NCBI GenBank assembly: GCA_018136815.1
Contig: CM030943.1
Span: 1,795,978 to 1,859,977 of the forward strand
Direction of reading: 5' to 3'
DNA: 64,000 nucleotides
Source of the DNA: Isochrysis galbana
Taxonomy: Eukaryota > Haptophyta > Isochrysidales > Isochrysidaceae
Positions 1 through 13,456 of this stretch are shown piece after piece. Both the position numbers and the translations under genes were made by a program. The notes beneath the pieces were generated by a model. That model was not told the origin of the DNA. It worked only from the letters and a program-made list of their open reading frames with translations, and searched no databases. Position 1 is the stretch's first letter. Each line of letters opens with the position of its first letter.

Positions 1-1516
1 CCCCGCCCTCTCCTCGCGAGGGCGCGAGGCTCCGGGACCCCACTTCTCCACTCCCTTCAGCTTTCACTTTTCAGGATTTGAAATCTTGAGAAAAACGTGT
101 TTCTTGAGCTTTTCCTCAAACTTCGAATTGTGAATTCTGAAGGTATCCTTCATTGTTTGCTTCAAGATTTGCGTTTTCCCCCTCCACTGACACTGCCAAG
201 TATTCCGGGTCACTCTGGACTTTTGAAGTCCCCCGCCTTTGGAGTAAACAAAAACATCTGAAGATTCCGGGCTAACACCTACTACTGACTAGGTTCTCCA
301 CCTTTCTACCGACACCACCCCTGTCTCCCTACCCCGCACCTCCGTCCCTGCCCCTGCCCCCCTTCTTCGTTCCTGTTTCTTCGGTTTTTTGGGTCCGGCC
401 CAGGTACACTACCTTGGGTCTGGTTCGTCCCCCGCCTTTGGAGTAGAGTACTCCTACTCTAGGTAGTGAGATTTGAAGCCAAAAGAACCTAACCCCCGGG
501 TCAGGGGTGAAGAACATTTGGAACTCAGGTTGCACCTTCTCACTTCTCAGCATACGCATACGGCATACCAATACCAATACCGCTAGAAAATTGAGGGGCG
601 GCGAGTTGCCATTCTACCCTCAAAAGTGTTGGTGCTTCTACAGTTTTATACCAAAGGGGGGGGATGAAGTAAAATAGCTGAGCATTAGTACCACTACTTC
701 CACGAGCCCGGTACCAACACGACAGCCCTCAGCGCACCTGCCCGTACACCTTGGCGCGTGCTGTTGCTGTTGCCACAGATACATACACCTATGCACCTCT
801 CCATGGGGGGGGGGGGTTGAAGAAAAACTGGACCTCAGGTTGCACCTTCTTAGTGAACAGTTTTCGTATATATTGCTATGCCGCCACGCCGCCACCAGGC
901 ACCAGGCCCGTCCTAGCCCTCGCCCCTCACCCCTCGGAGCCCCTCACGCGAGGCCCAAGCCCATGGTAGAGCCCATGGGACATGGGCCGACCCCCCCTAC
1001 CGAACAAAAAAGAATGAGGGGGGGGGGAAGCGGAAAGAGGAGTGGTAAGTGGGGCAAGGGCGAGGTCTCTAGGTGTCCGGAAAGAGAGGGAGATCGTAGT
1101 ATGTAGGCACCTTCAAGAGTTTTCTTCATCTATGTTGCTATTGTTGGATCTGCATGTTGTACATCGTCGTTGGCATATCTGACGTGGTGGCACGCTTCTT
1201 GATGCTGTGAATGCTGGGATGACGATGCCTATGCGCCAAACACACATACGCATACACGACACAAACACTGAGCAACACGCAACACGACGCGCTGGGCGCG
1301 ACATCATGCAACGTCACACCTAGCGGCCGCAAGCGGCCGAGTATCGTTCGCCTCCACATAGAGAGCGCGCGTAAGCCTCTTCTCTTGTCGTCGACGATGC
1401 ATCTCTGCAAGCCCGCTGCGCGCGCAGTCTCTTTCCAGCCCATCGGGGGCATAAGGCCGCCGCAGTTTAATGTCAATGTCCTTGTCAAATCTGAATCCGT
1501 AAGGGGGCTGTGAACA
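1..1516. other. Intergenic, repeat remnants
   Basis: No convincing gene is seen. The stretch holds short dispersed repeats: 250-440 recurs at about 30397-30575. A phrase around CTCAGGTTGCACCTTCT occurs twice, near 524 and 833. The 1030-1130 segment resembles 47715-47830. The open frames here have low complexity and no family resemblance. Confidence 0.6.
250..440 (+). repeat. Dispersed repeat, copy 1 of 2
   Basis: It begins at AACATCTGAAGATTC and ends near the phrase GGTCCGGCCCAGGTACAC. The same order of words, with scattered differences, is found at 30397-30575 on the same strand. It has no coding potential. It is probably a transposon fragment of unknown class. Confidence 0.65.
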
Positions 1517-2518
1517 TCACGTATGTACGGGATTGTCGCGCATCCCGGCAGCCGGCAAGCGGACAGCGATGACAGTCAGGTTGGCAGCCACAAAGAAGAT
1601 AGCTAGGATGTCTGAGAATAGGGCCGCCTCAGGGGGCAGCAGGCAAGTTAGCGTTTGTGAGTGAGAAGGTGTGGTCCTCCAAGCCCTCCGGGATCCCGAG
1701 GGGTGTCCTCGGGAGCTGCAGGCCAGCGATTGCAACCTTCAATCCATCCGCTGGCGACGTTCTCAGCGCAGAAGATAGGGCGAAATTCCCAGAGCTCTCT
1801 GTTAAGTCAAACGGCAGAGATACGCGACCTCCCCGTCCGAGGTCTTGGTAATCGCTCTTGGTGTCCTTGTCCAGTTCGTGAAACCGGTTGATTGCATTGA
1901 TGGTCGGGTTCTCTGTCGCCTGGCCAACACGACCGGACGTTGCATAGTCAAAAGCAGTCTCTACCCCAGCCATATTGTACTTTGCAGAAGTTATTCCATC
2001 CATTAATACGTAGTCGGGCAGCGGTGCTGGCTCGCTGTTCGATTTCTCTGGCGTTGAGACCACTTTGCCACCCAGATACCCCGCCTCCATCATGAGCGGA
2101 TCCCCCTCTGCGGGATGCTCCCGTGCAACGAAAATGTTATACCTCTCACGGCGCTCATACTGTTCATACGTGTCCTCATCACTCAAGCCTCTCTGCTGCA
2201 GCATGCCCTCCAGATGTGCCTGATCCTGCTGAGCCCCTGCTACTCTGCGGTTGCCTCTCTCGCTCGACAGGAGCGGCGCAAGGTCGAGCACGTTCGCGCC
2301 CGGCTCTTCCTTGGCGATCGCTTGCGGCACAGGTACTGGCGCGGCACAGACGAGGAGGAATGGGGCGGCGACGAGTGTGCCCACCATCCGGCCAAGAGGT
2401 GGGCGACTCGCGCTCGATGCTGCGAGGAGGGTGGACACGCCGGAAGGAATCCCGACGCGTCCTTACCGGATTTCTCATGAAGCGCTCCCACCGTCGCTGC
2501 GATCGTCAGACGAATCAT
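1517..2518 (-). CDS. Hypothetical membrane protein, two exons
   Basis: I do not recognise the family. Exon 1 starts at the ATG at 2518-2516 and ends at 2467 before GTAAGG. A 47-bp intron ends in CGCAG at 2420, and exon 2 continues from 2419 in phase. After about 25 residues there is a hydrophobic stretch (GTLVAAPFLLVCAAPVPVPQ) followed by AIAKEEPG, which looks like a cleavable signal or a lumen-targeting region. The middle is charged and soluble. The frame closes at 1629. The adjacent frame, entered across a run of five C on the coding strand, continues without interruption to 1517 and encodes a clear membrane helix (SDILAIFFVAANLTVIAVRL). A one-base difference in that run would give one protein with a C-terminal helix. 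The alternative is a shorter protein ending LPAAP. The gene is likely real; its function is unknown. Confidence 0.55.
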
Positions 2519-3823
2519 CTACTACTACTACTTCTACTAAAGTATACGGGCCTCGACGTGGAGTACTTTATTGTTTATTGGTTCGTACCCTACATGGTAA
2601 ACACGGTTTTACCGTTACCGCGTTTGTACGGAGGCCAAAAACAGCCCGTTTTCACCGCGTTTCAAACTTTCAAACGCCCTCCCTAGCAGCATGCCGTGTT
2701 TTTGCGAGGTTCGAGGTTCCCGTATTTCTACCTCTACTTCTATGGAAGCCACGGAAGCCAAAAACAGGTCATTCTTGCTCTTGCGGTGTTTGTTTGGTGT
2801 TTGGAGGGCCCCCTTGCCCCTGGCGCGTTTCACGTACTAGTACTAGTACTAGGGTTCGTACCCACCCGGAATCCCACACGCGGGCAATCGCTGTCGGATC
2901 CAGAGTCCAGAGTCCAGAGTATTTCCACAATACTCTAGCTCTAGACGGATCCGATGGCTTGTGCGTCTTTTAACTTTAGGATGGGCATTGTTTCTTGAGG
3001 GGTGATCGCCGTTTACTTCGGGACTCTTCGTTGTGGCTTCGTTTCGGTTGGCTGCATTCTTCTCCGGACCCGTTTCTTTGATTGTGGCGGCTGTTTACGT
3101 GAGTTTTGAGTTTTGAGTTTTCGGAGTGTTCCTTTGTTGACTAGGCGGTTTTGTGAGTGGTGTGTCATCGTGGCTTGTGTCGCCATGTAGCGCGCGCACT
3201 CCCTCTCTCATTCTCAAGACTGTACTTTATGCCCCTTGAGACTTGCCCCACGAACAAGCACTCGCTTGTTTCGACAATCGCACCCTCGTCCTCGTCCCCC
3301 AAAAGCCCCCCTTTCTTTCCGCTTCCCACCTTCATCTTCATCCCCTTGTCCCTTGTCCTTTGTCTTCGTTCGGTGATTTTAAGTTTTAAGGGCCAAGCCA
3401 TGTGCACCACATTGGGCTTGGCGCTTGGGCGTAGCGGTAGCGGTAGCGGGAGGGCTTGGAGCAGGGCGTATGTATGGGCGTATGGGTTCACGTTTACCCG
3501 GTGTCCGGTGTTGACCCACTTTGCGTTAACACGTTAACACCTGCATTGTCATTCACTGGCTGGGTGTGGCGCACACGCGTTAACACCGCTCAATCTGCAA
3601 GGGTTAAGGGTTGAGGGTTGGTACTATCAGCGGGTTAAGGGTTAACACTAACACGGCACCGCTGGTACTGTGCCCCCACGCACCCACTAACAGTTGTGTC
3701 GCGCGTGCGCGCGCGAGCGAGGAGCTACACGGCCAAGTGGGGAGTCGCTCATCGGCGCGGGCGCCAAGGTCGAGCATGACCCGATCGTCATCGTTAGTCA
3801 GTCGCGGCGTGGTGGCGGGGTTG
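2519..3823. other. Intergenic with repeat fragments
   Basis: No gene is seen. The segment 2600-2730 reappears inverted at about 20360-20490, sharing AAAACAGCCCGTTTTCAC and the GCCCTCCCTAGCAGC phrase. Between 3595 and 3650 there are degenerate GGGTTAAGGG units next to GTTAACAC words. Confidence 0.55.
2600..2730 (+). repeat. Dispersed repeat with inverted partner
   Basis: It contains GGCCAAAAACAGCCCGTTT and CCTCCCTAGCAGCATGCCG. The reverse complement of about 20360-20490 carries the same words in the same order. A weaker relative lies near 9045-9115 (GGACCAAAAACAGAAAACAGG). It does not encode a protein. It is likely an old non-autonomous transposon. Confidence 0.55.
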
Positions 3824-3963
3824 TGTCGCATCCGCGATCGGCTTAAGACCTTCTGCTACTTCGTGCGTCTTCGTGCTCAATCGTTCTTGTTCGCCGCGGA
3901 GTTTTACTCGTAACTTGTAGGACTCTTCATTCGTAATTCGCCCTTCGCTCCTTGCCGTCGCAC
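3824..3963 (+). mobile_element. LTR-like remnant (TGTCGCATCCGCGA type)
   Basis: It starts with TGTCGCATCCGCGATCGG, a word that also opens the LTR-like sequences at 12945 and 45712 and, more loosely, at 49436 and on the minus strand at 51234. Only a short piece is recognisable, and no coding part is attached. It is a fossil. Confidence 0.35.
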
Positions 3964-4065
3964 TAGGGCCTGGTAAGAGTTTCGCGCCGGACTCCCCCAA
4001 GTTTCGCACCAATCCACCCAAGTTTCGCAATGAGTTTCGCAAGTTTCGCGTCATTTTCGAGGAGT
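3964..4065 (+). mobile_element. Possible hAT-type terminal end
   Basis: The sequence TAGGGCCTGGTAAGAGTTTCG at the left edge resembles the inverted terminal repeats of the hAT element at 17659-18517. It is followed by repeated AAGTTTCGC words, as the interior of that element is. No matching right end or target duplication could be found, so only one terminus is claimed. Confidence 0.35.
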
Positions 4066-4352
4066 TTTATGTTGAACGTGCATGCAATTAAATGTAGTTG
4101 GTTGCTGGGGCGCCATGATACCCCGTACGCCCGCCCCCGAGCTCTGCCAGGATGCCTGCTGGGTCTAGGGTCTTTGCTCTTTGTAAGGCCTGCGGGGACA
4201 TTTTCACACGCGCCTTCAACTGTCAAGAGCGTCTGCGAGTGACACACTTGGTTGTAACCACCCCGGAAATCAGCCGGCAGAGGAGACGATAGGCACAAGG
4301 CACAACTAAGTGCGCACCCAGGACAATCCCGACACTGTGGAAATCAAAGCCG

Positions 4353-4588
4353 CAGCTTGGATTGTAACGAGATGAACGAGATGTAACGAGATGGCCTGAT
4401 GGCCCGACGACGAGATGAACGAGATGGCCTTGATGGCCCGACGAGATGAACGAGATGGCCCGAGGGCCCGACGAGATGAACGAGATTTTCGGGTAACAGA
4501 ACTGGACGAGGAGTTTCCCCACTAAGCTTGGTCTTAATGCGGTGAAACCGATTTCGAGACAAGCGGGAAACCGGGGCGGAAGGAACTG
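4353..4588 (+). repeat. Dispersed repeat with internal minisatellite, copy 1
   Basis: It opens with CAGCTTGGATTGTAACG. It contains several internal units of GAACGAGATGGCCYGA type and ends near GGGGCGGAAGGAACTG. The copy at 50576-50778 is nearly identical and in the same orientation, but it lacks a short piece near the right end. It does not encode a protein. It looks like a non-autonomous mobile element or a promoter-proximal cassette. Confidence 0.75.
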
Positions 4589-5306
4589 AGCCACGAATAG
4601 TGCGCGCGTGTGGCGTGAATATTAATTTTTTCTAACTAATGAGCGGGCAAAAGGGCGCCGCCATTTGTCAATCGGCCAGCGGGATCGAGCATTGTACATG
4701 GTGCCCGCGGGACTTTTCCTTATAGAAGTACTAGTATGTCCAATCGGCCAATCGCACCAATCACTCTCCGATCGTGAAAGCATGAGGATGCGTCGCACGT
4801 GACTGGGCGGCCCATTGCCACGGCGCGGTGTACGGAATTCGCCGCGAAAGAGCAATCACCCGCAGCTAGCCTCAAGCAACATCATACTGCTTGGCACAAC
4901 GCGAGGAGCGTGTCGTCAAGTCCATGGACTTTCCATGGGCGCAAAATAAGGGTGCTCGTACAAATCGATAGGGTGGGTGTACGAGGGCAGCTGCGGCCGT
5001 AGCAGGAATGCGCGTGCTCAATGGCACGCAACGAGAATGGCATGGTCATGGAAATCCCCATTGCTAACATGAGTTTTTCACTCTCCCCGTGGAGACAACC
5101 GTCCGGCATCACCCGTCAAGAGCACGCACGGTGGCGGGAAGGCGGTGGGCTCGGGAACGCGACGTCCTCAGCGCGCTCCAACGCGACGAGGCGATAGCCA
5201 CTCCTCTGGCTAGCGGGAGCAACAACTCTTGCCCCGCGCAACGGTATGGCGGCCGTCGTGTCACTGCCCGGACTCGCTGCGGCACAACGCTTTGCTATGG
5301 ATGCGC
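4589..5306. other. Intergenic, 3' flank of alanine aminotransferase
   Basis: No open frame here has family resemblance, and no repeat is recognised. The last part must contain the 3' untranslated region of the minus-strand aminotransferase gene. Confidence 0.5.
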
Positions 5307-9329
<4,023 letters not shown>

Positions 9330-9560
9330 ACCAAACCTCTCACTCAGCCTCAGCCTTAGCCTATCCATCTCCCATCGCCCAGCCATCAGCCATGTCCGCT
9401 CCCTCCTCGCCCTCGCCCTCGCCCAAGCCCGTCCTCCCGCCTTCCTCTTCTGAGGAGGTGGTTGAGCCCGCCATTCCATAACTCCCGGCCATCTCCGCCG
9501 CGCCGCCGCGCCTCCCGCCGATCGTTTCCCTTCCGTCTCGTCGCATGTTCGCATGTCGAG
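9330..9560 (+). mobile_element. Retroelement leader/gag-start fossil
   Basis: A segment with the start MSAPSSPSPSPKPVLPPSS. Its relatives lie in opposite orientation at about 47590-47790 and about 55700-55870, sharing GGAAGGGAAACGATCGGCGG (read on the other strand here) or the SPSPKP-type peptide. The neighbouring fossils with LTR-like leaders suggest that this is the 5' end of an LTR retrotransposon. It is incomplete and broken. Confidence 0.45.
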
Positions 9561-9564
9561 CCAG

Positions 9565-9757
<193 letters not shown>

Positions 9758-9852
9758 CCATGCGCACGTGCATGCTATGAGATTAGAATATTGGGCCCAT
9801 GGTTGCAATGCGCGGCGCGGACAGCAAATACTTTGATCTTGATCTTGGTGTC

Positions 9853-10034
9853 CCGATCTCGCTCCCAAAGTCCAACAGCCGCGCAACGTGACACGCTCGG
9901 CCAGCTACGGCCTTAGCCACAGTACATGCGCTAAGCCGTAGTACCGATCTCGCTCCCAAAGTCTAACAGACGCGCAACGTGACACGCTCGGCCAGCTACG
10001 GGCTTAGCCACAGTACATGCGCTAAGGCGTAGTA
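9853..10034 (+). repeat. 91-bp tandem duplication
   Basis: Two adjacent copies, 9853-9943 and 9944-10034, each begin CCGATCTCGCTCCCAAAG and end with CGTAGTA. They differ at only a few positions, so the duplication is fairly recent. No open frame spans it. Confidence 0.9.
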
Positions 10035-10176
10035 AGTAGTAAAGTAGCGCATGTGGATATGGACATTCCACAGCCGTTGACGAAAGTATGAAGCAACAGC
10101 CTCGCCCCGTAGCTAGTATAAAGTAGCTTCTCGATTCCATCGATGTTTGAGATGTTGACATGACCGCCCTTTCGTA

Positions 10177-10989
10177 TCACGCTGTGCTTTCCAGCTCATC
10201 CAACTCCCTGCGAAGCCGCTCAACCTCCTCTTGATGCTCAGAAATCTTCCTGCGAATCGAAGACCTGAGAGCGCCAAGCACGTCTTTGCCTTCCGCAGTG
10301 TGTCCCTGATCCCCGCGCACACCATCCCGAGCCGTCGTAGCAGCTGCTTGCGGTGCGCACCTTTGATGAAGAAAGGGAAAAGAGGCACGGTAGTCGTGCA
10401 AGAGCTCCTCGCCTGCAGATATGGTACGCGTGGTACGATATGTGTTGAAGTCGCCGCGCTCGCTCTCCTCACCGTGCACGAATTCCAGGTTTGGTTGAGC
10501 TGAGCAGTGGTTGACAAACCAGCTTACATCGAGCACATTGGGTCCGCATGCGTGCATTCCGTACACGAGCTGACCATCAGATGTGCGCAGTGGAGTGCCA
10601 CCCGTAGGGTCAGCAGGGTCATCCATAGCAGCAAAGAAGTCAAGTAAGTGCTCACGCACAGTTGAAGGGAGAGTGTTCAGCTCACTCTGAGTGAGTGGAA
10701 CAGATATTTCACGCGCGAGCAGATGCGAGTTTGCCGGGACGAACGGGTCGACACCGCACGGGATTTGCCGAAGCGCAAAGACTCCCACGCCGGCCACACC
10801 AGGCGCAAGTTTGACATAGAGCGAGGAGCGCAGGTGAAAGAGGAGAGCTGGCTTGAGTCTTGCCAGCTGGTGCGCGGAGCGACGGCAGAAAGGGTTGGAA
10901 ATCAGGGGAGAGGAGGCGCGGCGGACACAACGGGAATGAACGTGTATTGAAGTTAGCGGACAGTAGGATGGGCAGAGGTGGAAAAACAT
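10177..10989 (-). CDS. SET-domain protein
   Basis: A single 270-residue frame. Residues from about 55 read SSLYVKLAPGVAGVGVFALRQIPCG, the typical opening of a SET domain (the G-x-G-V-F-A turn). The substrate/cofactor part reads VSWFVNHCSAQPNLEFV, followed later by TRTISAGEELLHDYR, matching the N-H-x-x-x-P-N and G-E-E-L-x-x-D-Y signatures of lysine methyltransferases. The usual NHS is NHC here. No pre-SET or post-SET cysteine cluster is visible, so the target could be histone or non-histone. The C-terminal 35 residues form a probable coiled coil (KISEHQEEVERLRRELDELE). The N-terminal 50 residues are arginine- and hydrophobic-rich and could be an organelle leader. The ATG at 10989 is the only start in frame. 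No intron is needed, although an upstream exon cannot be excluded. Confidence 0.8.
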   Translation of the reverse strand: MFFHLCPSYCPLTSIHVHSRCVRRASSPLISNPFCRRSAHQLARLKPALLFHLRSSLYVKLAPGVAGVGVFALRQIPCGVDPFVPANSHLLAREISVPLTQSELNTLPSTVREHLLDFFAAMDDPADPTGGTPLRTSDGQLVYGMHACGPNVLDVSWFVNHCSAQPNLEFVHGEESERGDFNTYRTTRTISAGEELLHDYRASFPFLHQRCAPQAAATTARDGVRGDQGHTAEGKDVLGALRSSIRRKISEHQEEVERLRRELDELESTA

Positions 10990-11857
10990 AGCAGTCGACT
11001 TGGCAGAGGCGCGTGAAGTTGCTCTCGCTTCAAATCTTCTTTTCTTCTAGCTGTGAGATCAGACCCTCTGCCAGCTGCTCACAGTGGCCTCCTCCACCTA
11101 GCCACCCTTCCTCACGCTCTCCGTCGTTCCCACTGCTCTCCCCGCGTCGCTCTCGCTCGCTCGCTCCCTACCTCCCTCCTAGACTCCGCCCCGCCTCGGA
11201 GCGGAGGTGCCGACAAGAGGGGCAATTTTAGAGTAACGGGTAACGGGGCACGAGGAAACATGGAAATGTTAGATATCGTTGTTCGACTAGTAGTTTTAGC
11301 GACAGAAAAAGAAAAAGAGGGCTCTTTTGACCGCCAGAGCCGCCAAATGTCACAGTCATTTTCTGGGGAAAAGTCTTCGTTTGATTTGAGAATGGGAGTG
11401 TGAGTGTGACCCTAGATGTGAAAAACAGCGGGTGAGCTCGAGAAAGACATTAAAAACAGCTGTTTTGGGGCTTTTCTTTGCGTCAACACCCTCCAGCATT
11501 GACACTGTCTAGATAGTAGAAGCACATACTTTAGTAGAGTAGAAGAATGGTAGAATACTCTGGTACGAAGCAGCAGTGGAGCCGCACTGCCGTCCTTTCG
11601 GCGGCTGCCTGCCGCCCTCTCCCCCCCCCCCCCTCTCCCACCCTCCGCCCCCCCTCTTCCACACCTCATCTCACCAAGCTGAAGTTGTTGCCCTCTTCAC
11701 TGTGTTGTATTTGTGCTTTCCCCACCCCAGCCCCTTCCCCCGGCCTCCACGCGCCGTTCCCTCCCTTTCCTTGCTGCCTCTCCGCCCCTCCATTCCGCCG
11801 TCCTCCCTCTCTCTCCCTCTCTCTCTTTCTCCCCCCCCCCCCCCTTCTCGTGGCAAA
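10990..11857. other. Intergenic, polypyrimidine-rich
   Basis: The 11090-11200 and 11600-11855 parts are C/T-rich on the plus strand, ending in a pyrimidine run directly before GGCAAAG at the probable start of the next coding segment. It is probably promoter and 5' untranslated sequence of the gene that follows. No other gene is seen. Confidence 0.5.
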
Positions 11858-12669
11858 GTAATTGTGGAGCCGCCTGCTCCAGCCCCAGAGGCGAATCGAC
11901 GCAGCCTGCTAGACCCTGCATTCTTCGGCCACCGGATCACTGGGTCGTGTCTCAGCACAACAACCCCCGAATGGCGAGCCTTGCGACGAGCGGATGGTCC
12001 GGCGCTGACGCACCGGCTGGAATTGACCTTGAGGACTCGCGTCAGCTGAGCAGGAGCTACACAATATTCAATGCGATGAGACGGCTCGGTATTCTTGCTG
12101 ACTGCCAGGGCACCGAGCTCCGCTGCCTTGTCCTTGGCGCCGACCGGCGCGAGGGCAGTGATAACGTGTCTCTCCATGCCACATTCGAGCCGCTGCGTGA
12201 GATGCTCACACCTTCGGGGTGTACACGCCTACACATCGTCCTCTGCGGCCCCAATTGTGAGGCTGAAGGTGTACCGCTGGTGGGCGCAGATTCGGCGCCG
12301 CCATCGGAGATCACGTCGCTCCCTGTCCTCACAATGGAGCACAGCAAGCTGCTATTTCACGACCATCCCGAGCTGCAGGAATCACAGGTGGCCGACCTAG
12401 CAGTTGCTTTCAACGCGGGCATGTGGGGCTATGACACCTGGGCGACGACTATTCAGCGAGTCACTACACTTGGCTCCCCTTTGCTTGTGACATCCTATTC
12501 GATTGCAGAAGCTGAGTCAGACGAGGAAGCTATGGTTGAGCTTGGTATTCAATGGGCATGGCCACCGTCCATCAACCCTTGGCGCTCGCTCACTCCGGAA
12601 AGCAGGACATCACCAGGCGATTTGCTGTACGAAAATGCTGCATGGCAGTGTGTGACGGCAACCTCATAA
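11858..12669 (+). CDS. MSS51 C-terminal-domain-like protein
   Basis: From about 12040 to the stop at 12669 the frame matches the domain found at the C terminus of the yeast mitochondrial translation factor Mss51 and of many MYND-finger proteins. Landmarks are LTPSGCTRLHIVLCGPN, KLLFHDHPELQ, DLAVAFNAGMWGYDTW, SPLLVTSYS and the final SINPWRSLTP. The upstream part is uncertain. A pyrimidine tract ending in CAAAG at about 11857 looks like a splice acceptor. The frame that follows it (VIVEPPAPAPEANRR, then GHRITG) is not the frame of the domain and closes at 12049. A short intron or a frameshift must lie between about 11950 and 12055. No MYND zinc finger is visible. Its cellular role cannot be read from the sequence. 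The 3' end is firm; the 5' end is not. Confidence 0.65.
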
Positions 12670-12944
12670 CCATGACGGCCTCATACTGACACTCTAATGG
12701 CGATGAGAGAACTGAGAGCGCCTCAAACACATTCACACGGCCAGGCTACGCGTCGTCGCGGTTCCACCCCCCGCCACAGCTTTTCGCAGGCTTGATCTGT
12801 TGCTACTCTAATATATCTAGTCCTGATTGGATTCTGAGCATGTTCAGAGGTACAGGTTGGTACTGTTGCTGGCGATTAGTATTGCGCACTGTTGATTTTC
12901 CATTGAAGTTACGGTGCTTGGGTTCACAAAGGCTGCCATAAGTG
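12670..12944. other. 3' flank of the MSS51-like gene
   Basis: No gene is seen. An AT-rich part near 12805-12850 may hold the polyadenylation region of the preceding gene. Confidence 0.4.
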
Positions 12945-13290
12945 TGTCGCATCCGTGAATCGACCATTTTGTTTTACCTTCCTCTCGCCGTTATTCCCCT
13001 CCGAGTTGCAGCTCGGGAGAATTGCTGGAATTTACCGCGTGGCTCGTCGCTTCACCTTCTCCTCGGCCCCTAGCGCCCGCCTCGCCCCTTAGCGCGGGCC
13101 CTATCGCGGCTGTGTCGAGGCTCCCGTTTTGCACTGCCCTTACCCTAACCCCAACTCACGCTTGGTGCTGGCTGGGCATAAGGACCAGTTCCCTTGTGCG
13201 ACCCTGCCGCCTCCCCTTAGGCGTCTGGGCGCTGACTCCCTTCCCCCGCCATGGGTGAACTAAGGCTATAAACTTATAGTTGGATTTGCC
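12945..13290. mobile_element. LTR-like remnant with leader hairpin
   Basis: It opens with TGTCGCATCCGTGAATCGAC and shares with 45712-46390 a similar order of C/T-rich words. Its right edge, read on the minus strand, is a small palindrome around AAGTTTATAG followed by CACCCATGG, the same arrangement as at 27990, 29922 and 50215. It is a fossil of an LTR-type element; no intact coding part is present. Confidence 0.4.
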
Positions 13291-13456
13291 CGCCATCGCA
13301 GGCCGCCAATCATAAGACAAATGTTTTTCATGCCAAAAAGAAGGCAGACGATTCTCGGGGGGGGGGGGGGGGGAGGGGGGGTTCGATGCTTCGAGAACTG
13401 GCAAACGACGCACAAGCGACTAAGTAGGTGGTTGGCGGTGCATACGACGCGCCAAC
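13291..13456. other. 3' flank of the WAVE gene with G tract
   Basis: A run of G interrupted by one A (about 13357-13381) lies about 75 bp from the stop of the minus-strand gene. Confidence 0.5.

Noticed and set aside
1138-1488. 116-codon minus frame upstream of the first gene
   Set aside because: Its composition is irregular, it overlaps a repeat-rich region, and no family or splice support was found.
3595-3660. Telomere-like GGGTTAAGGG words
   Set aside because: Only a few degenerate units, mixed with GTTAACAC; not an array.
4790-4800. Target duplication CGTCGCAC for the hAT-like end at 3964
   Set aside because: The octamer recurs at 4790, but no inverted terminus precedes it, so chance is likelier.
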